The notes below the pieces were generated by a model. It was not told the origin of the DNA and ran no database searches. It worked only from the letters and a program-made list of their open reading frames with translations. A program made the position numbers and the translations under genes. 64,000 nucleotides of DNA from Bilifractor porci (GTDB lineage Bacteria > Bacillota > Clostridia > Lachnospirales > Lachnospiraceae): the NCBI RefSeq assembly GCF_009696005.1, contig NZ_VUMV01000001.1, forward strand, positions 1 to 64,000. The letters run 5' to 3'. Shown piece after piece: positions 30,945 to 41,153 of this stretch. The first letter of the stretch is position 1. Each line of letters opens with the position of its first letter.

Positions 30945-33368
30945 ATGAACACTTCACTTTCATGGATAAAGATGTATGTGCCGGATCTGGACTGCAGTGC
31001 GCAGGAATACTGTGACGCGATGACGCTTTCCGGAACCAAGGTGGAAGGATTTACCAGGCTGGACCGCGATCTGGAAAAAATCGTGGTCGGAAAAATTATT
31101 TCTCTGGAGAAGCATCCGGATTCTGATCATTTAGTCATTTGTCAGGTGGATATAGGAGAAAAAAACGTCCAGATTGTCACAGGAGCTCCGAACGCAGTGG
31201 TCGGAATGCTGACTCCTGTTGTCCTGCCCGGAGGAAGGGTAGCCGGCGGACATGACGGGACGCTTACAGAGGGCGGAATCAAAATTCACGCAGGAAAGCT
31301 GCGCGGGGTAGATTCCGACGGCATGATGTGTTCCATAGAAGAACTTGGAAGCAGCCGTGAATTCTATCCGGAAGCTCCGGAAAACGGAATCTACGCATTT
31401 GCTGAGAACTCTGGTGTGAAGCCCGGAGATGATGCCGTTCATGCTCTCGGACTGGACGATGTGAATATCGAATATGAAATTACCTCTAACCGGGTGGACT
31501 GCTACAGTGTGATCGGCATTGCCAGAGAAGCTGCGGCGACCTTTGATAAGAAATTTGTTCTCCCGGAAGTTACGCCTACCGGAAACAGCGAAGATGTAAA
31601 TGACTATATTCAGGTAGAGGTGGAAGCACCAGAACTCTGCCCGCGTTATACTGCCCGTGTGGTCAAAAATATTAAACTTGCCCCTTCTCCAGTCTGGATG
31701 CAGAGGCGCCTGGCGGCAAACGGAATCCGTCCCATCAATAATGTAGTGGATATTACCAATTATGTGATGGAGGAATACGGGCAGCCCATGCATGCCTATG
31801 ATCTGGACACCATTTCCGGACATAAAATTATTGTAAAACGCGCACAGGACGGGGAGAAGTTCACAACTCTGGACGGTAACGAGTATACGCTGGATCATAC
31901 CATTCTGACGATTAACGACGCGGAGAAGGCAGTAGGACTGGCCGGTATCATGGGGGGAGAAAATTCCATGATTACCGATCAGGTTCATACCATGCTGTTT
32001 GAGGCAGCGTGCTTCGACGGAACGAACATCCGTCTCTCATCCAGAAAAATCGGACACCAGACAGATGCTTCCCGGAAATTTGACAAGGGACTGGATCCGA
32101 ACAATGCCATGGAAGCGATGAACCGCGCCTGCCAGCTGATCGAAGAATTCAGTGCCGGAGAAGTAGTCGGAGGAGCCATTGATATCTACCCGGTGAAACG
32201 GGAGGAGTCCAGAGTCCTTTTCGAGCCGGATAAAATCAACAGCCTGCTGGGAACCGCTCTTTCCGCGAAACAGATGCTGGATTATCTGGCCAAGGTAGAG
32301 CTTCGTTACGATGAAAAGACAAATGAAATTGTTGCGCCTACCTTCCGGCAGGATATTCACAGATGCTGTGATATTGCGGAAGAGGTAGCCAGATTCTTCG
32401 GCTACAACAATATTCCTACGACGCTGCCCAGAGGAGAAGCCACCACAGGAAAGCTTTCCTTTAAGAACAGGGTGGAGGCAAAGGCAAGAGATGTGGCAGA
32501 ATACTGCGGATTCTCCCAGGGAATGTGCTATTCCTTCGAGAGCCCGAAGGTGTTTGACAGACTGCTTCTTCCGCAGGATGATGTACACCGCAGAGCCATA
32601 CAAATCTCCAATCCGCTGGGAGAGGATTTTTCCGTTATGCGGACAACTTCGGTAAACGGAATGCTGGTCTCCCTCTCGACCAATTACAACCGGAGAAACA
32701 AAAATGTTCGTCTGTATGAGCTGGGCAATATTTACATCCCAAAGTCTCTTCCGCTTACCGAGCTGCCGGATGAAAGAATGCAGTTCACCCTCGGCATGTA
32801 CGGAGAGGGAGATTTTTATGATATGAAGGGCGTCGCGGAGGAATTCCTTGGACAGATCGGCATGCATGACCGTCTGGAGTATGACGCGGAAGCGGGAAAG
32901 CCTTTCCTTCATCCCGGCAGACAGGCAAATATTATTTATGACGGAAAGATTATCGGCTTTCTGGGAGAGGTTCATCCCCTGGTGACAAGAAGCTACGGGA
33001 TCGGAGAAAGAACCTATCTGGCCGTCCTGGATTTTCCGGAAATCTTACCTTTTGCGACCTTTGACCGCAAATACCATGGAATTGCCAGATTCCCGGCAGT
33101 CTCCAGAGATCTTTCCATGGTTGTTCCGAAGAATATCCAGGCGGCGGATCTGGAAAAGGTGATCCGTCAGGGCGGAGGCGCCATTTTGGAGGAATTATCC
33201 CTGTTTGATATTTATGAAGGCGAGCAGGTAAAGGACGGTTATAAGTCTATGGCATATTCTCTGGTGTTCCGATCCAGGGAAAGAACGCTGGAGGAAGCTG
33301 ACATCAACACAGCCATGAACAGAATCCTGAAGGGACTTTCGGATATGGGGATTGAGCTGCGGCAGTAA
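30945..33368 (+). CDS. pheT: Phenylalanine-tRNA ligase beta subunit
   Basis: An 807-residue beta subunit of PheRS. Domains in order are a tRNA-binding EMAP/OB-like domain (about 40-155), the B3/B4 editing region (about 205-385, SNRVDCYSVIGIAREAAA at its start), B5, a class II-like core, and a C-terminal ferredoxin-fold anticodon-binding domain (FDRKYHGIARFPAVSRDLSM at its start). Length is normal (about 790-810). It lies 52 bases after pheS and hydrolyses mischarged Tyr-tRNA-Phe. Confidence 0.96.
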   Translation: MNTSLSWIKMYVPDLDCSAQEYCDAMTLSGTKVEGFTRLDRDLEKIVVGKIISLEKHPDSDHLVICQVDIGEKNVQIVTGAPNAVVGMLTPVVLPGGRVAGGHDGTLTEGGIKIHAGKLRGVDSDGMMCSIEELGSSREFYPEAPENGIYAFAENSGVKPGDDAVHALGLDDVNIEYEITSNRVDCYSVIGIAREAAATFDKKFVLPEVTPTGNSEDVNDYIQVEVEAPELCPRYTARVVKNIKLAPSPVWMQRRLAANGIRPINNVVDITNYVMEEYGQPMHAYDLDTISGHKIIVKRAQDGEKFTTLDGNEYTLDHTILTINDAEKAVGLAGIMGGENSMITDQVHTMLFEAACFDGTNIRLSSRKIGHQTDASRKFDKGLDPNNAMEAMNRACQLIEEFSAGEVVGGAIDIYPVKREESRVLFEPDKINSLLGTALSAKQMLDYLAKVELRYDEKTNEIVAPTFRQDIHRCCDIAEEVARFFGYNNIPTTLPRGEATTGKLSFKNRVEAKARDVAEYCGFSQGMCYSFESPKVFDRLLLPQDDVHRRAIQISNPLGEDFSVMRTTSVNGMLVSLSTNYNRRNKNVRLYELGNIYIPKSLPLTELPDERMQFTLGMYGEGDFYDMKGVAEEFLGQIGMHDRLEYDAEAGKPFLHPGRQANIIYDGKIIGFLGEVHPLVTRSYGIGERTYLAVLDFPEILPFATFDRKYHGIARFPAVSRDLSMVVPKNIQAADLEKVIRQGGGAILEELSLFDIYEGEQVKDGYKSMAYSLVFRSRERTLEEADINTAMNRILKGLSDMGIELRQ

Positions 33369-33383
33369 GAAGGGGAAATTGCT

Positions 33384-34055
33384 TTGATCTTATATGTAAT
33401 CAGACATGGGGAGACATCATGGAATAAACAGCGCAGACTGCAGGGGCAGCACGGGGCGGATCTGGACAGCGAAGGTGTACTCCTGGCGGAAAAAACAAGG
33501 GACGGAATGAAAGATATTCCCCTGGATCTCTGTTACACCAGCCCGCTGATCCGGGCAAAGCATACGGCGGAAATTGTCTGCCAGGGAAGACAAATTCCTA
33601 TTCTGGAAGAAAAGAGAGTGATGGAAATCGCCTTCGGAATCTGGGAGGGAAAATGCTGTGATCTGAACAGGCTGGAGATCCCCAGGGAGCGCTATCTGGC
33701 CTTTCATGAGGATCCCTGGAATTATCAGCCGCCGGAAGGCGGAGAAAGCGTCCGGGATGTGGTGGACAGGTGCCGTGATTTTTATGAGGAACTGATACAC
33801 AATCCCGACCTGCAGGACAAGAGCATTCTGATTTCCACCCACGGATGCGCCAGCCGGGCGTTTCTGAATAATGTCTACGAGGACAAATCAGATTTCTGGC
33901 ACGGAGGAGTGCCCATGAACTGTGCGGTGAGCAAGGTGGTTGTGGAAAACGGCAGGGGACGGCTGGAGGAATCCGACCGCGTTTATTACGGGAAGGAATA
34001 TTACCATAATTTCTACCAGGCACAGAGGGATGCGGAGTTAAATGAAAACAAGTGA
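33384..34055 (+). CDS. Histidine phosphatase family protein (phosphoglycerate mutase-like)
   Basis: A 223-residue protein with the histidine phosphatase signature IRHGETSWN at residues 6-14, whose His is phosphorylated, and a second active-site His in STHGCASR near residue 150. Acidic ME in [12 protein letters not shown] completes the site. Substrates vary from phosphoglycerate to cobalamin intermediates such as alpha-ribazole phosphate, and sequence does not decide. The start is TTG at 33384, preceded by AAGGGG. It overlaps queA by 14 bases, so the two are translationally coupled. Confidence 0.82.
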   Translation: MILYVIRHGETSWNKQRRLQGQHGADLDSEGVLLAEKTRDGMKDIPLDLCYTSPLIRAKHTAEIVCQGRQIPILEEKRVMEIAFGIWEGKCCDLNRLEIPRERYLAFHEDPWNYQPPEGGESVRDVVDRCRDFYEELIHNPDLQDKSILISTHGCASRAFLNNVYEDKSDFWHGGVPMNCAVSKVVVENGRGRLEESDRVYYGKEYYHNFYQAQRDAELNENK

Positions 34056-35070
34056 TTTTTACTATGATTTGCCGGAGGAGCTGATCGCTCAGGACCCGCT
34101 GGAGGACAGAAGCGCCTCCCGGCTGATGGTTCTGAACAGAGGGACGGGCGAGATCCGGCACGAGCATTTTACGCAGGTGATCGATCACCTGACCGACAGA
34201 GACTGTCTGGTGCTCAATGATACAAAGGTCATACCGGCCAGACTGTACGGGACCAAAAAGGATACCGGAGCACTGATCGAGGTTCTTCTTCTTGTGAGGA
34301 GAAAGGACAATGTCTGGGAGACGCTGGTAAGGCCGGGAAAAAAATGCCGTATCGGCACGGAGCTTGTGTTTGGACATGAAGGACTGCTTACCGGAACTGT
34401 GCTGGATGTGACAGAGGACGGAAACCGTTTTATCCAGTTCCACTACAACGGCATTTTTGAGGAGATACTGGACCAGCTGGGGGAGATGCCCCTGCCGCCC
34501 TATATCAAGCATAAGCTGAAGGATAAGACAAGGTACAATACCGTTTACGCGAAAAATGACGGATCCGCGGCTGCTCCTACGGCTGGACTTCATTTTACCA
34601 AAGAACTCTTGCAGGAGATTCAGCAAAAGGGCGTAAAAATTGCGCATGTCACGCTGCATGTCGGGCTGGGAACATTCCGCCCCGTAAAGGTAGAGGATGT
34701 TACCGAACATAAGATGCACTCCGAGCTGTATATTGTGGAGGAGGATCAGGCAAAGCTGATCAATGACACGAAGGCTGCAGGAGGGAGAATTATCTGCGTC
34801 GGGACGACCAGCTGCAGAACGCTTGAGTCAGCATCCGACGAAAACGGAATTCTGCATCCCGGTAGCGCCTGGACCAGCATTTTTATTTATCCGGGTTATC
34901 GGTTCAAAATTATGGACGGTCTTATTACCAATTTCCATCTTCCGGAATCCACACTGATTATGCTGGTTTCCGCCTTTGCGGGAAAAGATCATATCATGCA
35001 TGCCTACCAGGAGGCTGTCAGAGAAAAATACCGCTTTTTCTCGTTCGGGGATGCCATGCTGATTGAGTAG
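34042..35070 (+). CDS. queA: S-adenosylmethionine:tRNA ribosyltransferase-isomerase
   Basis: A 342-residue QueA enzyme, which transfers and isomerises the ribosyl part of SAM onto preQ1-modified tRNA to form epoxyqueuosine. Family landmarks are [19 protein letters not shown] at the start, [23 protein letters not shown] and [18 protein letters not shown]. Length is normal. It is coupled to the preceding phosphatase gene by an overlap. No other queuosine gene is in the window. Confidence 0.95.
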   Translation: MKTSDFYYDLPEELIAQDPLEDRSASRLMVLNRGTGEIRHEHFTQVIDHLTDRDCLVLNDTKVIPARLYGTKKDTGALIEVLLLVRRKDNVWETLVRPGKKCRIGTELVFGHEGLLTGTVLDVTEDGNRFIQFHYNGIFEEILDQLGEMPLPPYIKHKLKDKTRYNTVYAKNDGSAAAPTAGLHFTKELLQEIQQKGVKIAHVTLHVGLGTFRPVKVEDVTEHKMHSELYIVEEDQAKLINDTKAAGGRIICVGTTSCRTLESASDENGILHPGSAWTSIFIYPGYRFKIMDGLITNFHLPESTLIMLVSAFAGKDHIMHAYQEAVREKYRFFSFGDAMLIE

Positions 35071-35086
35071 TCCGTTCGCCAGGTAC

Positions 35087-35116
35087 TTGCATTTGTGCGT
35101 CTCTCTGTGTCATAAT
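35087..35116 (+). promoter_or_regulatory. Candidate promoter of the CoA-transferase gene
   Basis: TTGCAT at 35087-35092, an 18-base spacer and CATAAT at 35111-35116. A leader of about 145 bases follows before the ribosome binding site GGACGGAGG; its content is otherwise unremarkable. Confidence 0.4.
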
Positions 35117-35267
35117 TGTAACTACGATTTTGGTATTTCACAGACTCGTCCGGAACGATAACCGGGCAGGGAAATCCGGCACATGCCCGCGTCGGCATGA
35201 TGCAGCCTTGAAACACACGGAACTGCTTCACGAATTGTAGAGGTGTTTTTTAAGGACGGAGGATAGG

Positions 35268-36617
35268 ATGAATTACGCAGAAGAATATAAAAGCAAACTG
35301 ACCACGGCGGAAGAGGCAGTATCTGTGATCAAGAGCGGGGACTGGGTGGATTACGGCTGGTGTACCAATACGCCGGTTGCCACAGACGCCGCTCTGGCGG
35401 AAAGAATGCCGGAGCTTCACGATGTGAACATTCACGGCGGCGTGCTGATGCATGAACCGGCTATCTTCCGGATCGAGCATCCGGAGGAGCATTTTACATG
35501 GAACAGCTGGCACATGAACGGAATCGAGCGGAAGGCTGTTTCCAGGGGATTCAGTTTTTATGCCCCGATCAAGTATTCCGAGCTGCCGCGCTATTACAGG
35601 GACCGCCGGGCATTTCATCTGAATGTCGTAATGATTCAGGTGGCCCCGATGGACAGCCACGGTTATTTTAACTTCGGTCCCAGTGCCAGCCATATGATGG
35701 CGGCCTGCGAAGTCGCCGACACGGTTATCGTAGAGGTCAACGCCAATATGCCTGTCTGCCTGGGCGGGTATGAGAACTGCATACACATTGACCAGGTGGA
35801 TAAGATTGTAGAGGGCGATAATCCGCCTATGGACGTGACGGGGAAAGCCCCGGAACCTTCTGAGGTAGATAAGAAAGTGGCGGAGCTGGTTACGGCGGAG
35901 ATACCGGACGGCGCCTGCCTGCAGCTGGGAATCGGAGGCATGCCGAATGCCATCGGAGCGATGATCGCGCAGAGTGATCTCAAGGATCTCGGCATTCATT
36001 CAGAGATGTATGTGGATGCGTTTGTGGATATGGCGGAGGCCGGAAAAATTACCGGCATGCGGAAGGAAATTGACCGTGGGCGTCAGGCCTACGCGTTTGC
36101 CGGCGGTTCGCAGAAAATGTACGATTATCTGAATGAGAATCCGGAGTGCCTGAGCGCCCCAGTCGATTATGTGAATGATTACCGGAAGATTGCCGCGCTC
36201 AGCAATTTTATCTCTATCAATAATGCGGTGGATATTGACCTCTTTGGTCAGATTAACGCGGAGAGCTCCGGCATCCGCAATATTTCCGGTGCCGGCGGGC
36301 AGCTGGATTTTGTTCTGGGCGCCTATGCGTCGGAGGGCGGAAAGAGCTTTATCTGCATGTCCTCCACCTTTACGGATAAGAAAACGGGAGAACTCAAAAG
36401 CCGTATCCGTCCTACACTGGCGGACGGAAGTATTGTCACAGATACCAGGGCCAACGGTATGTATGTGGTGACAGAATACGGGATGGTCTGTCTCAAGGGG
36501 CTTTCTACATGGCAGAGGGCGGAGGCGCTGATCGGGATTGCGCATCCGGATTTCAGGGACAGCCTGATCCGGGACGCGGAGAAGATGCATATCTGGAGAA
36601 GATCTAACAAGAAGTGA
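35268..36617 (+). CDS. but: Butyryl-CoA:acetate CoA-transferase
   Basis: A 449-residue family I CoA-transferase of the acetyl-CoA hydrolase/transferase group. The segment [20 protein letters not shown] (about residues 342-361) is close to the stretch used to recognise but genes of gut butyrate producers. The nearby glutamate region [12 protein letters not shown] is expected to carry catalytic Glu chemistry. The enzyme swaps CoA from butyryl-CoA to acetate, releasing butyrate. Placement just before the thl-crt-hbd-bcd-etfBA operon supports this over 4-hydroxybutyrate CoA-transferase. It has its own terminator. Confidence 0.85.
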   Translation: MNYAEEYKSKLTTAEEAVSVIKSGDWVDYGWCTNTPVATDAALAERMPELHDVNIHGGVLMHEPAIFRIEHPEEHFTWNSWHMNGIERKAVSRGFSFYAPIKYSELPRYYRDRRAFHLNVVMIQVAPMDSHGYFNFGPSASHMMAACEVADTVIVEVNANMPVCLGGYENCIHIDQVDKIVEGDNPPMDVTGKAPEPSEVDKKVAELVTAEIPDGACLQLGIGGMPNAIGAMIAQSDLKDLGIHSEMYVDAFVDMAEAGKITGMRKEIDRGRQAYAFAGGSQKMYDYLNENPECLSAPVDYVNDYRKIAALSNFISINNAVDIDLFGQINAESSGIRNISGAGGQLDFVLGAYASEGGKSFICMSSTFTDKKTGELKSRIRPTLADGSIVTDTRANGMYVVTEYGMVCLKGLSTWQRAEALIGIAHPDFRDSLIRDAEKMHIWRRSNKK

Positions 36618-36724
36618 AAATACTCCGGAACGTTTTCCTGAAACGCCCGGTTCTGCCAAAAGGCAGGGCAGAGATTTATAAAAAACAGAAGCGCCGAAGA
36701 ACAGCGGCGGAACAAAGCAAGAAG

Positions 36725-36755
36725 AAGCGGAGTGGTCTCAGACCCTCCGCTTTTT
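36725..36755 (+). terminator. Intrinsic terminator after the CoA-transferase gene
   Basis: AAGCGGAG (36725-36732) pairs with CTCCGCTT (36745-36752), extended by an inner GGTC/GACC, followed by T residues. It separates but from the butyrate operon. Confidence 0.88.
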
Positions 36756-36792
36756 GCACAAAAAAGCCGAGAAATATTTGTAAACCTTGTCG

Positions 36793-36808
36793 TTTTCAAA
36801 TTTGAAAA
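36793..36808 (+). promoter_or_regulatory. 16-bp perfect palindrome upstream of thl
   Basis: TTTTCAAATTTGAAAA is a perfect dyad 170 bases before thl, upstream of the two Rex-like sites. It could be an operator for another regulator; the A/T composition makes chance possible. Next to it CTACA/TGTAG (36812-36824) is another short dyad. Confidence 0.35.
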
Positions 36809-36827
36809 AATCTACACTTTGTAGTGA

Positions 36828-36845
36828 TTGTTAAATATTAAACAG
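36828..36845 (+). promoter_or_regulatory. Second, weaker Rex-like site
   Basis: TTGTTAAATATTAAACAG matches the Rex consensus TTGTTAAnnnnTTAACAA in its whole left arm and at five of seven right-arm positions. It lies 46 bases upstream of the better site at 36874. Confidence 0.45.
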
Positions 36846-36873
36846 ACATTATGGAGGAATCTTGCCGAAACGA

Positions 36874-36913
36874 TTGTTAATTCATTGACAAAATCCGGGG
36901 CGTCCAGTATATT
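36874..36913 (+). promoter_or_regulatory. Rex-type operator overlapping the butyrate operon promoter
   Basis: TTGTTAATTCATTGACAA (36874-36891) fits the Rex consensus TTGTTAAnnnnTTAACAA with one mismatch. The mismatch creates a perfect -35 box, TTGACA (36885-36890). A 17-base spacer leads to TATATT (36908-36913). Rex, which senses the NADH/NAD+ ratio, would cover the -35 box and repress when NADH is low. Thl starts 66 bases after the -10 box. Confidence 0.75.
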
Positions 36914-36978
36914 GATTGTATCAATGAAAATACAATTTCGTGAAGCAATCCGGAGAGGATAAAAAAGGAGGAAATATT

Positions 36979-38160
36979 ATGGCAGAGAAAATTGTTCTTG
37001 CAGGTGCATGCAGAACCGCAATCGGAAAAATGGGCGGCGGCTTATCTACAACACCGGCAGTTGATATGGGCTCTATCGTGATCAAAGAAGCTCTGAAAAG
37101 AGCCGGTGTTCCCGCAGAAAAGGTAGATATGGTTTATATGGGATGTGTTATCCAGGCCGGACTTGGACAGAATGTAGCACGTCAGGCATCCATTAAGGCC
37201 GGACTTCCGGTAGAGTGTCCGGCGGTAACCATGAATATTGTCTGCGGTTCCGGTCTGAATGCTGTCAACACAGCGGCGGCTATGATCCGCGCCGGAGAGG
37301 CGGAGATCGTGGTTGCGGGCGGTATGGAAAGTATGTCCATGGCACCCTACGCACTGATGAAGGGACGTTTCGGCTACCGTATGGGAAACAATACGCTGGT
37401 TGATACCATGGTTAACGATGCCCTGTGGGATGCCTTCAACAACTATCATATGGGAATTACCGCGGAGAATGTCGCGGAAAAATGGAATCTGACCCGCGAG
37501 GAGCTGGATGAGTTTTCCGCAAACAGCCAGCAGAAGGCATGCGCGGCAATGGAATCCGGAAGATTTAAGGATGAGATCGTTCCGGTTGAAGTAAAGCAGA
37601 AAAAGCAGACGGTTCTTGTTGACACGGATGAAGGCCCGAGACCGGGAACAACAGCGGAAAGCCTTGCAAGACTGAAACCCGCGTTCAAGGCAGGAGGAGT
37701 TGTTACCGCAGGAAATGCCTCCGGTATCAATGACGGTGCCGCGGCAGTCGTCGTTATGAGTGAGAAGGCAGCGAAGGAGCTTGGGGTAAAACCGATGGCC
37801 ACCTGGCTTGGCGGAGCGCTTGGCGGTGTGGATCCGGCCATCATGGGTGTCGGCCCGGTTGTTGCTACCAAGAACGTTATGGCAAAGGTAGGACTTGAGG
37901 TTAAGGATATGGATCTGGTAGAAGCGAACGAAGCATTCGCTGCCCAGTCCGTTGCCGTAGGCAAGGAGCTGGGATTTGATCCGACAAAACTGAATGTAAA
38001 CGGCGGCGCCATCGCCCTCGGACATCCGGTAGGAGCATCCGGCTGCAGAATTCTGGTTACGCTGCTTCATGAGATGGAGAAGAGAGACGCGAAGAAAGGC
38101 CTCGCTACCCTTTGCATCGGCGGCGGCATGGGCTGTGCGACAGTTGTAGAGAGAGACTGA
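36979..38160 (+). CDS. thl: Acetyl-CoA C-acetyltransferase (thiolase)
   Basis: A 393-residue biosynthetic thiolase that condenses two acetyl-CoA to acetoacetyl-CoA, the entry step to butyrate. The nucleophile Cys89 is in [12 protein letters not shown]. The C-terminal active-site parts are [19 protein letters not shown], with the catalytic His, and CIGGGMG with the second Cys. The start at 36979 follows AAGGAGG; an upstream in-frame start at 36940 would add 13 residues without a ribosome binding site. It is the first gene of the Rex-type promoter. Confidence 0.96.
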   Translation: MAEKIVLAGACRTAIGKMGGGLSTTPAVDMGSIVIKEALKRAGVPAEKVDMVYMGCVIQAGLGQNVARQASIKAGLPVECPAVTMNIVCGSGLNAVNTAAAMIRAGEAEIVVAGGMESMSMAPYALMKGRFGYRMGNNTLVDTMVNDALWDAFNNYHMGITAENVAEKWNLTREELDEFSANSQQKACAAMESGRFKDEIVPVEVKQKKQTVLVDTDEGPRPGTTAESLARLKPAFKAGGVVTAGNASGINDGAAAVVVMSEKAAKELGVKPMATWLGGALGGVDPAIMGVGPVVATKNVMAKVGLEVKDMDLVEANEAFAAQSVAVGKELGFDPTKLNVNGGAIALGHPVGASGCRILVTLLHEMEKRDAKKGLATLCIGGGMGCATVVERD

Positions 38161-38235
38161 TCCGTTATTTCCGCTCCGCCTGTTTTCTGAAACGGAAGCG
38201 GGCGGAGGGAGGATGAAAGCAGGAGGATTTTATCA

Positions 38236-39030
38236 ATGGCATATGTCAGATATGAAACAGAAGGAGCAATAGGAATCCTTACCATTGACCGCCCGAAGGC
38301 ACTGAATGCGCTGAACAGCGAGGTGCTGGATGATCTGAGCGCGGCTCTGGACGGGGTGGATCTGGAAACGATTCGTGTTCTGATTCTTACCGGAAGCGGA
38401 GACAAGTCCTTTGTCGCCGGTGCTGATATCGGAGAGATGAGCACGCTTTCCAAGGAAGAGGGAACGGCTTTCGGCAAGAAGGGCAATGACCTGTTCCGCA
38501 GAATCGAGACCTTCCCGATTCCGGTGATCGCTGCTGTCAATGGTTTTGCCTTGGGCGGCGGAAACGAGATCGCCATGAGCTGTGATTTCCGCATCTGCTC
38601 GGATAATGCGGTATTCGGACAGCCGGAGGTCGGACTGGGCATCACGCCAGGCTTCGGCGGAACGCAGAGACTTGCCAGACTGATAGGCCCGGGAATGGCC
38701 AAACAGCTGGTTTATACGGCAAGAAACATCAAGGCGGATGAAGCGCTGCGGATTGGCCTGGTCAATCAGGTAACAACGCAGGAAGAACTGCTTCCCACAG
38801 CGAAAAAGCTTGCCTCTGTCATTGCAGGCAATGCGCCGATTGCCGTAAGAGCATGCAAAAAGGCGATTAACGACGGACTTCAGCAGGATATGGATCAGGC
38901 CGTTGTAACAGAGGAGAAGCTGTTCGGCTCCTGCTTTGAGACGGAAGACCAGAGAGAGGGAATGGCTAATTTCCTTCGCAAAAAGGATGACCCGAAAAAG
39001 GTAAAGCACGTCGCTTTTCAGAATAAATAA
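38236..39030 (+). CDS. crt: 3-hydroxybutyryl-CoA dehydratase (crotonase)
   Basis: A 264-residue enoyl-CoA hydratase/isomerase family enzyme that removes water from 3-hydroxybutyryl-CoA to give crotonyl-CoA. Oxyanion-hole segments are FVAGADIGEMS and FALGGGNEIAMSCDFRI; catalytic glutamates lie in GGGNEIA and GQPEVGLG. Length is typical (about 260). GCAGGAGG precedes the ATG. It sits between thl and hbd. Confidence 0.95.
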   Translation: MAYVRYETEGAIGILTIDRPKALNALNSEVLDDLSAALDGVDLETIRVLILTGSGDKSFVAGADIGEMSTLSKEEGTAFGKKGNDLFRRIETFPIPVIAAVNGFALGGGNEIAMSCDFRICSDNAVFGQPEVGLGITPGFGGTQRLARLIGPGMAKQLVYTARNIKADEALRIGLVNQVTTQEELLPTAKKLASVIAGNAPIAVRACKKAINDGLQQDMDQAVVTEEKLFGSCFETEDQREGMANFLRKKDDPKKVKHVAFQNK

Positions 39031-39085
39031 TCAGAAGGCGTTTTGAAAAAATAACAGAAGTTATGTGAAACAGGAGGAAAAACAC

Positions 39086-39970
39086 ATGAAGGTAGGAGTT
39101 ATCGGTGCCGGTACCATGGGATCCGGTATTGCGCAGACTTTCGCACAGTGCCCGGACGTAGAGAAGGTTTATCTCTGCGACATCAAGGAGGAATTTGCCG
39201 AGAGAGGAAAAGGCAAAATTAAAAAAGCTCTGGACAAGAGAGTTGCCAGAGGAAAAATGACACAGGAAGAGGTAGATCAGATCCTCGGAAAAATTACGAC
39301 AGGTCTGAACACCATCTGCATCGACCCGGACCTGATCGTTGAGGCTTCCATAGAGGATATGGAGTCCAAGAAGAATGTTTTCCGCGAGCTGCAGTATCAG
39401 ATTGTCCGCAATCCGAAATGCATTTACGCGACGAACTCTTCCTCTCTTTCCATCACAGAGATCGGCGCAGGCCTTCCCAGCCCCTGCATCGGCATGCATT
39501 TCTTCAATCCGGCTCCGGCCATGAAGCTGGTAGAGGTTATCGCGGGAATCAACACCTATCAGAAAACCGTTGACCGCATTAAGAAAATTTCCGAGATGCT
39601 CGGAAAAACACCGGTACAGGTTGACGAGGCTCCCGGCTTTGTTGTCAACAGAATTCTAATCCCGATGATCAACGAAGCTATTTTCGTTTACTCCGAGGGT
39701 ATCGCAAAAATCCGCGACATTGATATTGCTATGAAGCTTGGCTGCAATCACCCGATGGGACCGCTGGAGCTGGGCGATTATATCGGACTGGATATTGTCC
39801 TGGCCATTCTGGAAACCATTTACCATGATACCGGAGATTCCAAATACCGTCCGGCTCCTCTCCTTCGCAAGATGGTCCGCGGCAACAAGCTTGGCGTTAA
39901 GTCCGGCGTCGGTTTCTATGATTACGCGGACGGCCAGAAGGTTCCGGTAGACGAGGAAGCAGTCATTTAA
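39086..39970 (+). CDS. hbd: 3-hydroxybutyryl-CoA dehydrogenase
   Basis: A 294-residue enzyme that reduces acetoacetyl-CoA to 3-hydroxybutyryl-CoA. The Rossmann loop is VIGAGTMGSGIAQ at residues 4-16, the catalytic His is in IGMHFFNPAP, and the C-terminal helical domain carries GCNHPMGPLELGDYIGLD. The start at 39086 follows CAGGAGG; ATG at 39065 is rejected as it would displace the Rossmann strand from the N-terminus. Cofactor choice is not decided by sequence. Confidence 0.95.
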   Translation: MKVGVIGAGTMGSGIAQTFAQCPDVEKVYLCDIKEEFAERGKGKIKKALDKRVARGKMTQEEVDQILGKITTGLNTICIDPDLIVEASIEDMESKKNVFRELQYQIVRNPKCIYATNSSSLSITEIGAGLPSPCIGMHFFNPAPAMKLVEVIAGINTYQKTVDRIKKISEMLGKTPVQVDEAPGFVVNRILIPMINEAIFVYSEGIAKIRDIDIAMKLGCNHPMGPLELGDYIGLDIVLAILETIYHDTGDSKYRPAPLLRKMVRGNKLGVKSGVGFYDYADGQKVPVDEEAVI

Positions 39971-39985
39971 TGTCGGGAGGATGAC

Positions 39986-41137
39986 ATGGATTTTACATTG
40001 GATAAAAAGCATGAGATGGCGCGCAGCCTCTTCCGTGAGTTTGCGCAGAATGAAGTAAAGCCTCTTGCGCAGGAGATCGATGAAGAAGAGAGATTCCCCG
40101 CAGAGACAATCGAAAAAATGGCCAGATACGGATTTATGGGAATCCCGATTCCGCGCGAGTACGGCGGACAGGGCTGTGATGTCCTGACCTACGTGATGTG
40201 TGTAGAGGAGATCGCAAAGGTCTGCGGTACCACAGCGGTTGCTCTTTCCGCCCATACCTCTCTGTGCATGGATCCGATTCTTACCTTCGGCACCGAGGAG
40301 CAGAAGCAGAAATATCTGCCGGATCTGGCTTCCGGAAGAAAGATCGGCGCTTTCGGCCTTACCGAGCCGGGCGCAGGCACAGATGCCCAGGGACAGCAGA
40401 CGAAGGCTGTTCTTGACGGGGATGAGTGGGTTCTGAACGGTTCCAAGTGCTTTATCACAAACGGCAAGGTGGCAGATGTGTATATCATCATCGCCGTAAC
40501 CGGCATTGTAGAAAAGCGCGGCAAGAAGATGAAGGAAATTTCCGCTTTTATCGTGGAAAAAGGAACACCGGGCTTCTCCTTCGGAACGAAGGAAAAGAAA
40601 ATGGGAATCCGCGGTTCCTCTACCTATGAGCTGATTTTCGAGGACTGCAGAATTCCGAAGGAGAATCTGCTCGGACAGAAGGGCAAGGGCTTTAATATCG
40701 CCATGCACAGTCTGGACGGCGGACGTATCGGAATTGCGGCCCAGGCACTCGGCCTGGCAGAAGGAGCTCTGGATCTGACGATTGCCTATACGAAGGAAAG
40801 AAAACAGTTTGGCCGTTCCATCTCCCAGTTCCAGAATACACAGTTCCAGCTGGCGGATATGGCAACTCGCACAGAGGCTGCCCAGCTTCTGGTCTATAAG
40901 GCTGCACGGGCAAAGGACAACGGTCCGGTCTATACGGTGGAAGCGGCAAAGGCGAAGTTGTTTGCTGCGGAAACTGCTTCCTGGGTAACTTCTAAGGCTG
41001 TCCAGCTCCATGGCGGTTACGGTTATATCAGGGAGTACGATGTAGAGCGTATGATGCGTGATGCGAAGATTACCGAGATCTACGAGGGAACCTCTGAGGT
41101 TCAGCGTATGGTTATCTCCGGTGCATTACTGAGATAA
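39986..41137 (+). CDS. bcd: Butyryl-CoA dehydrogenase (short-chain acyl-CoA dehydrogenase)
   Basis: A 383-residue FAD enzyme that reduces crotonyl-CoA to butyryl-CoA. Motifs are [13 protein letters not shown] (FAD/substrate loop, near 130), [19 protein letters not shown], and the catalytic base Glu367 in IYEGTSEVQ. It is directly followed by etfB and etfA, which suggests the electron-bifurcating Bcd-EtfAB complex coupling NADH oxidation to ferredoxin reduction. This would link butyrate formation to the reduced ferredoxin needed by CODH. Confidence 0.95.
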   Translation: MDFTLDKKHEMARSLFREFAQNEVKPLAQEIDEEERFPAETIEKMARYGFMGIPIPREYGGQGCDVLTYVMCVEEIAKVCGTTAVALSAHTSLCMDPILTFGTEEQKQKYLPDLASGRKIGAFGLTEPGAGTDAQGQQTKAVLDGDEWVLNGSKCFITNGKVADVYIIIAVTGIVEKRGKKMKEISAFIVEKGTPGFSFGTKEKKMGIRGSSTYELIFEDCRIPKENLLGQKGKGFNIAMHSLDGGRIGIAAQALGLAEGALDLTIAYTKERKQFGRSISQFQNTQFQLADMATRTEAAQLLVYKAARAKDNGPVYTVEAAKAKLFAAETASWVTSKAVQLHGGYGYIREYDVERMMRDAKITEIYEGTSEVQRMVISGALLR

Positions 41138-41153
41138 GCAGGAGGTCGAGACC

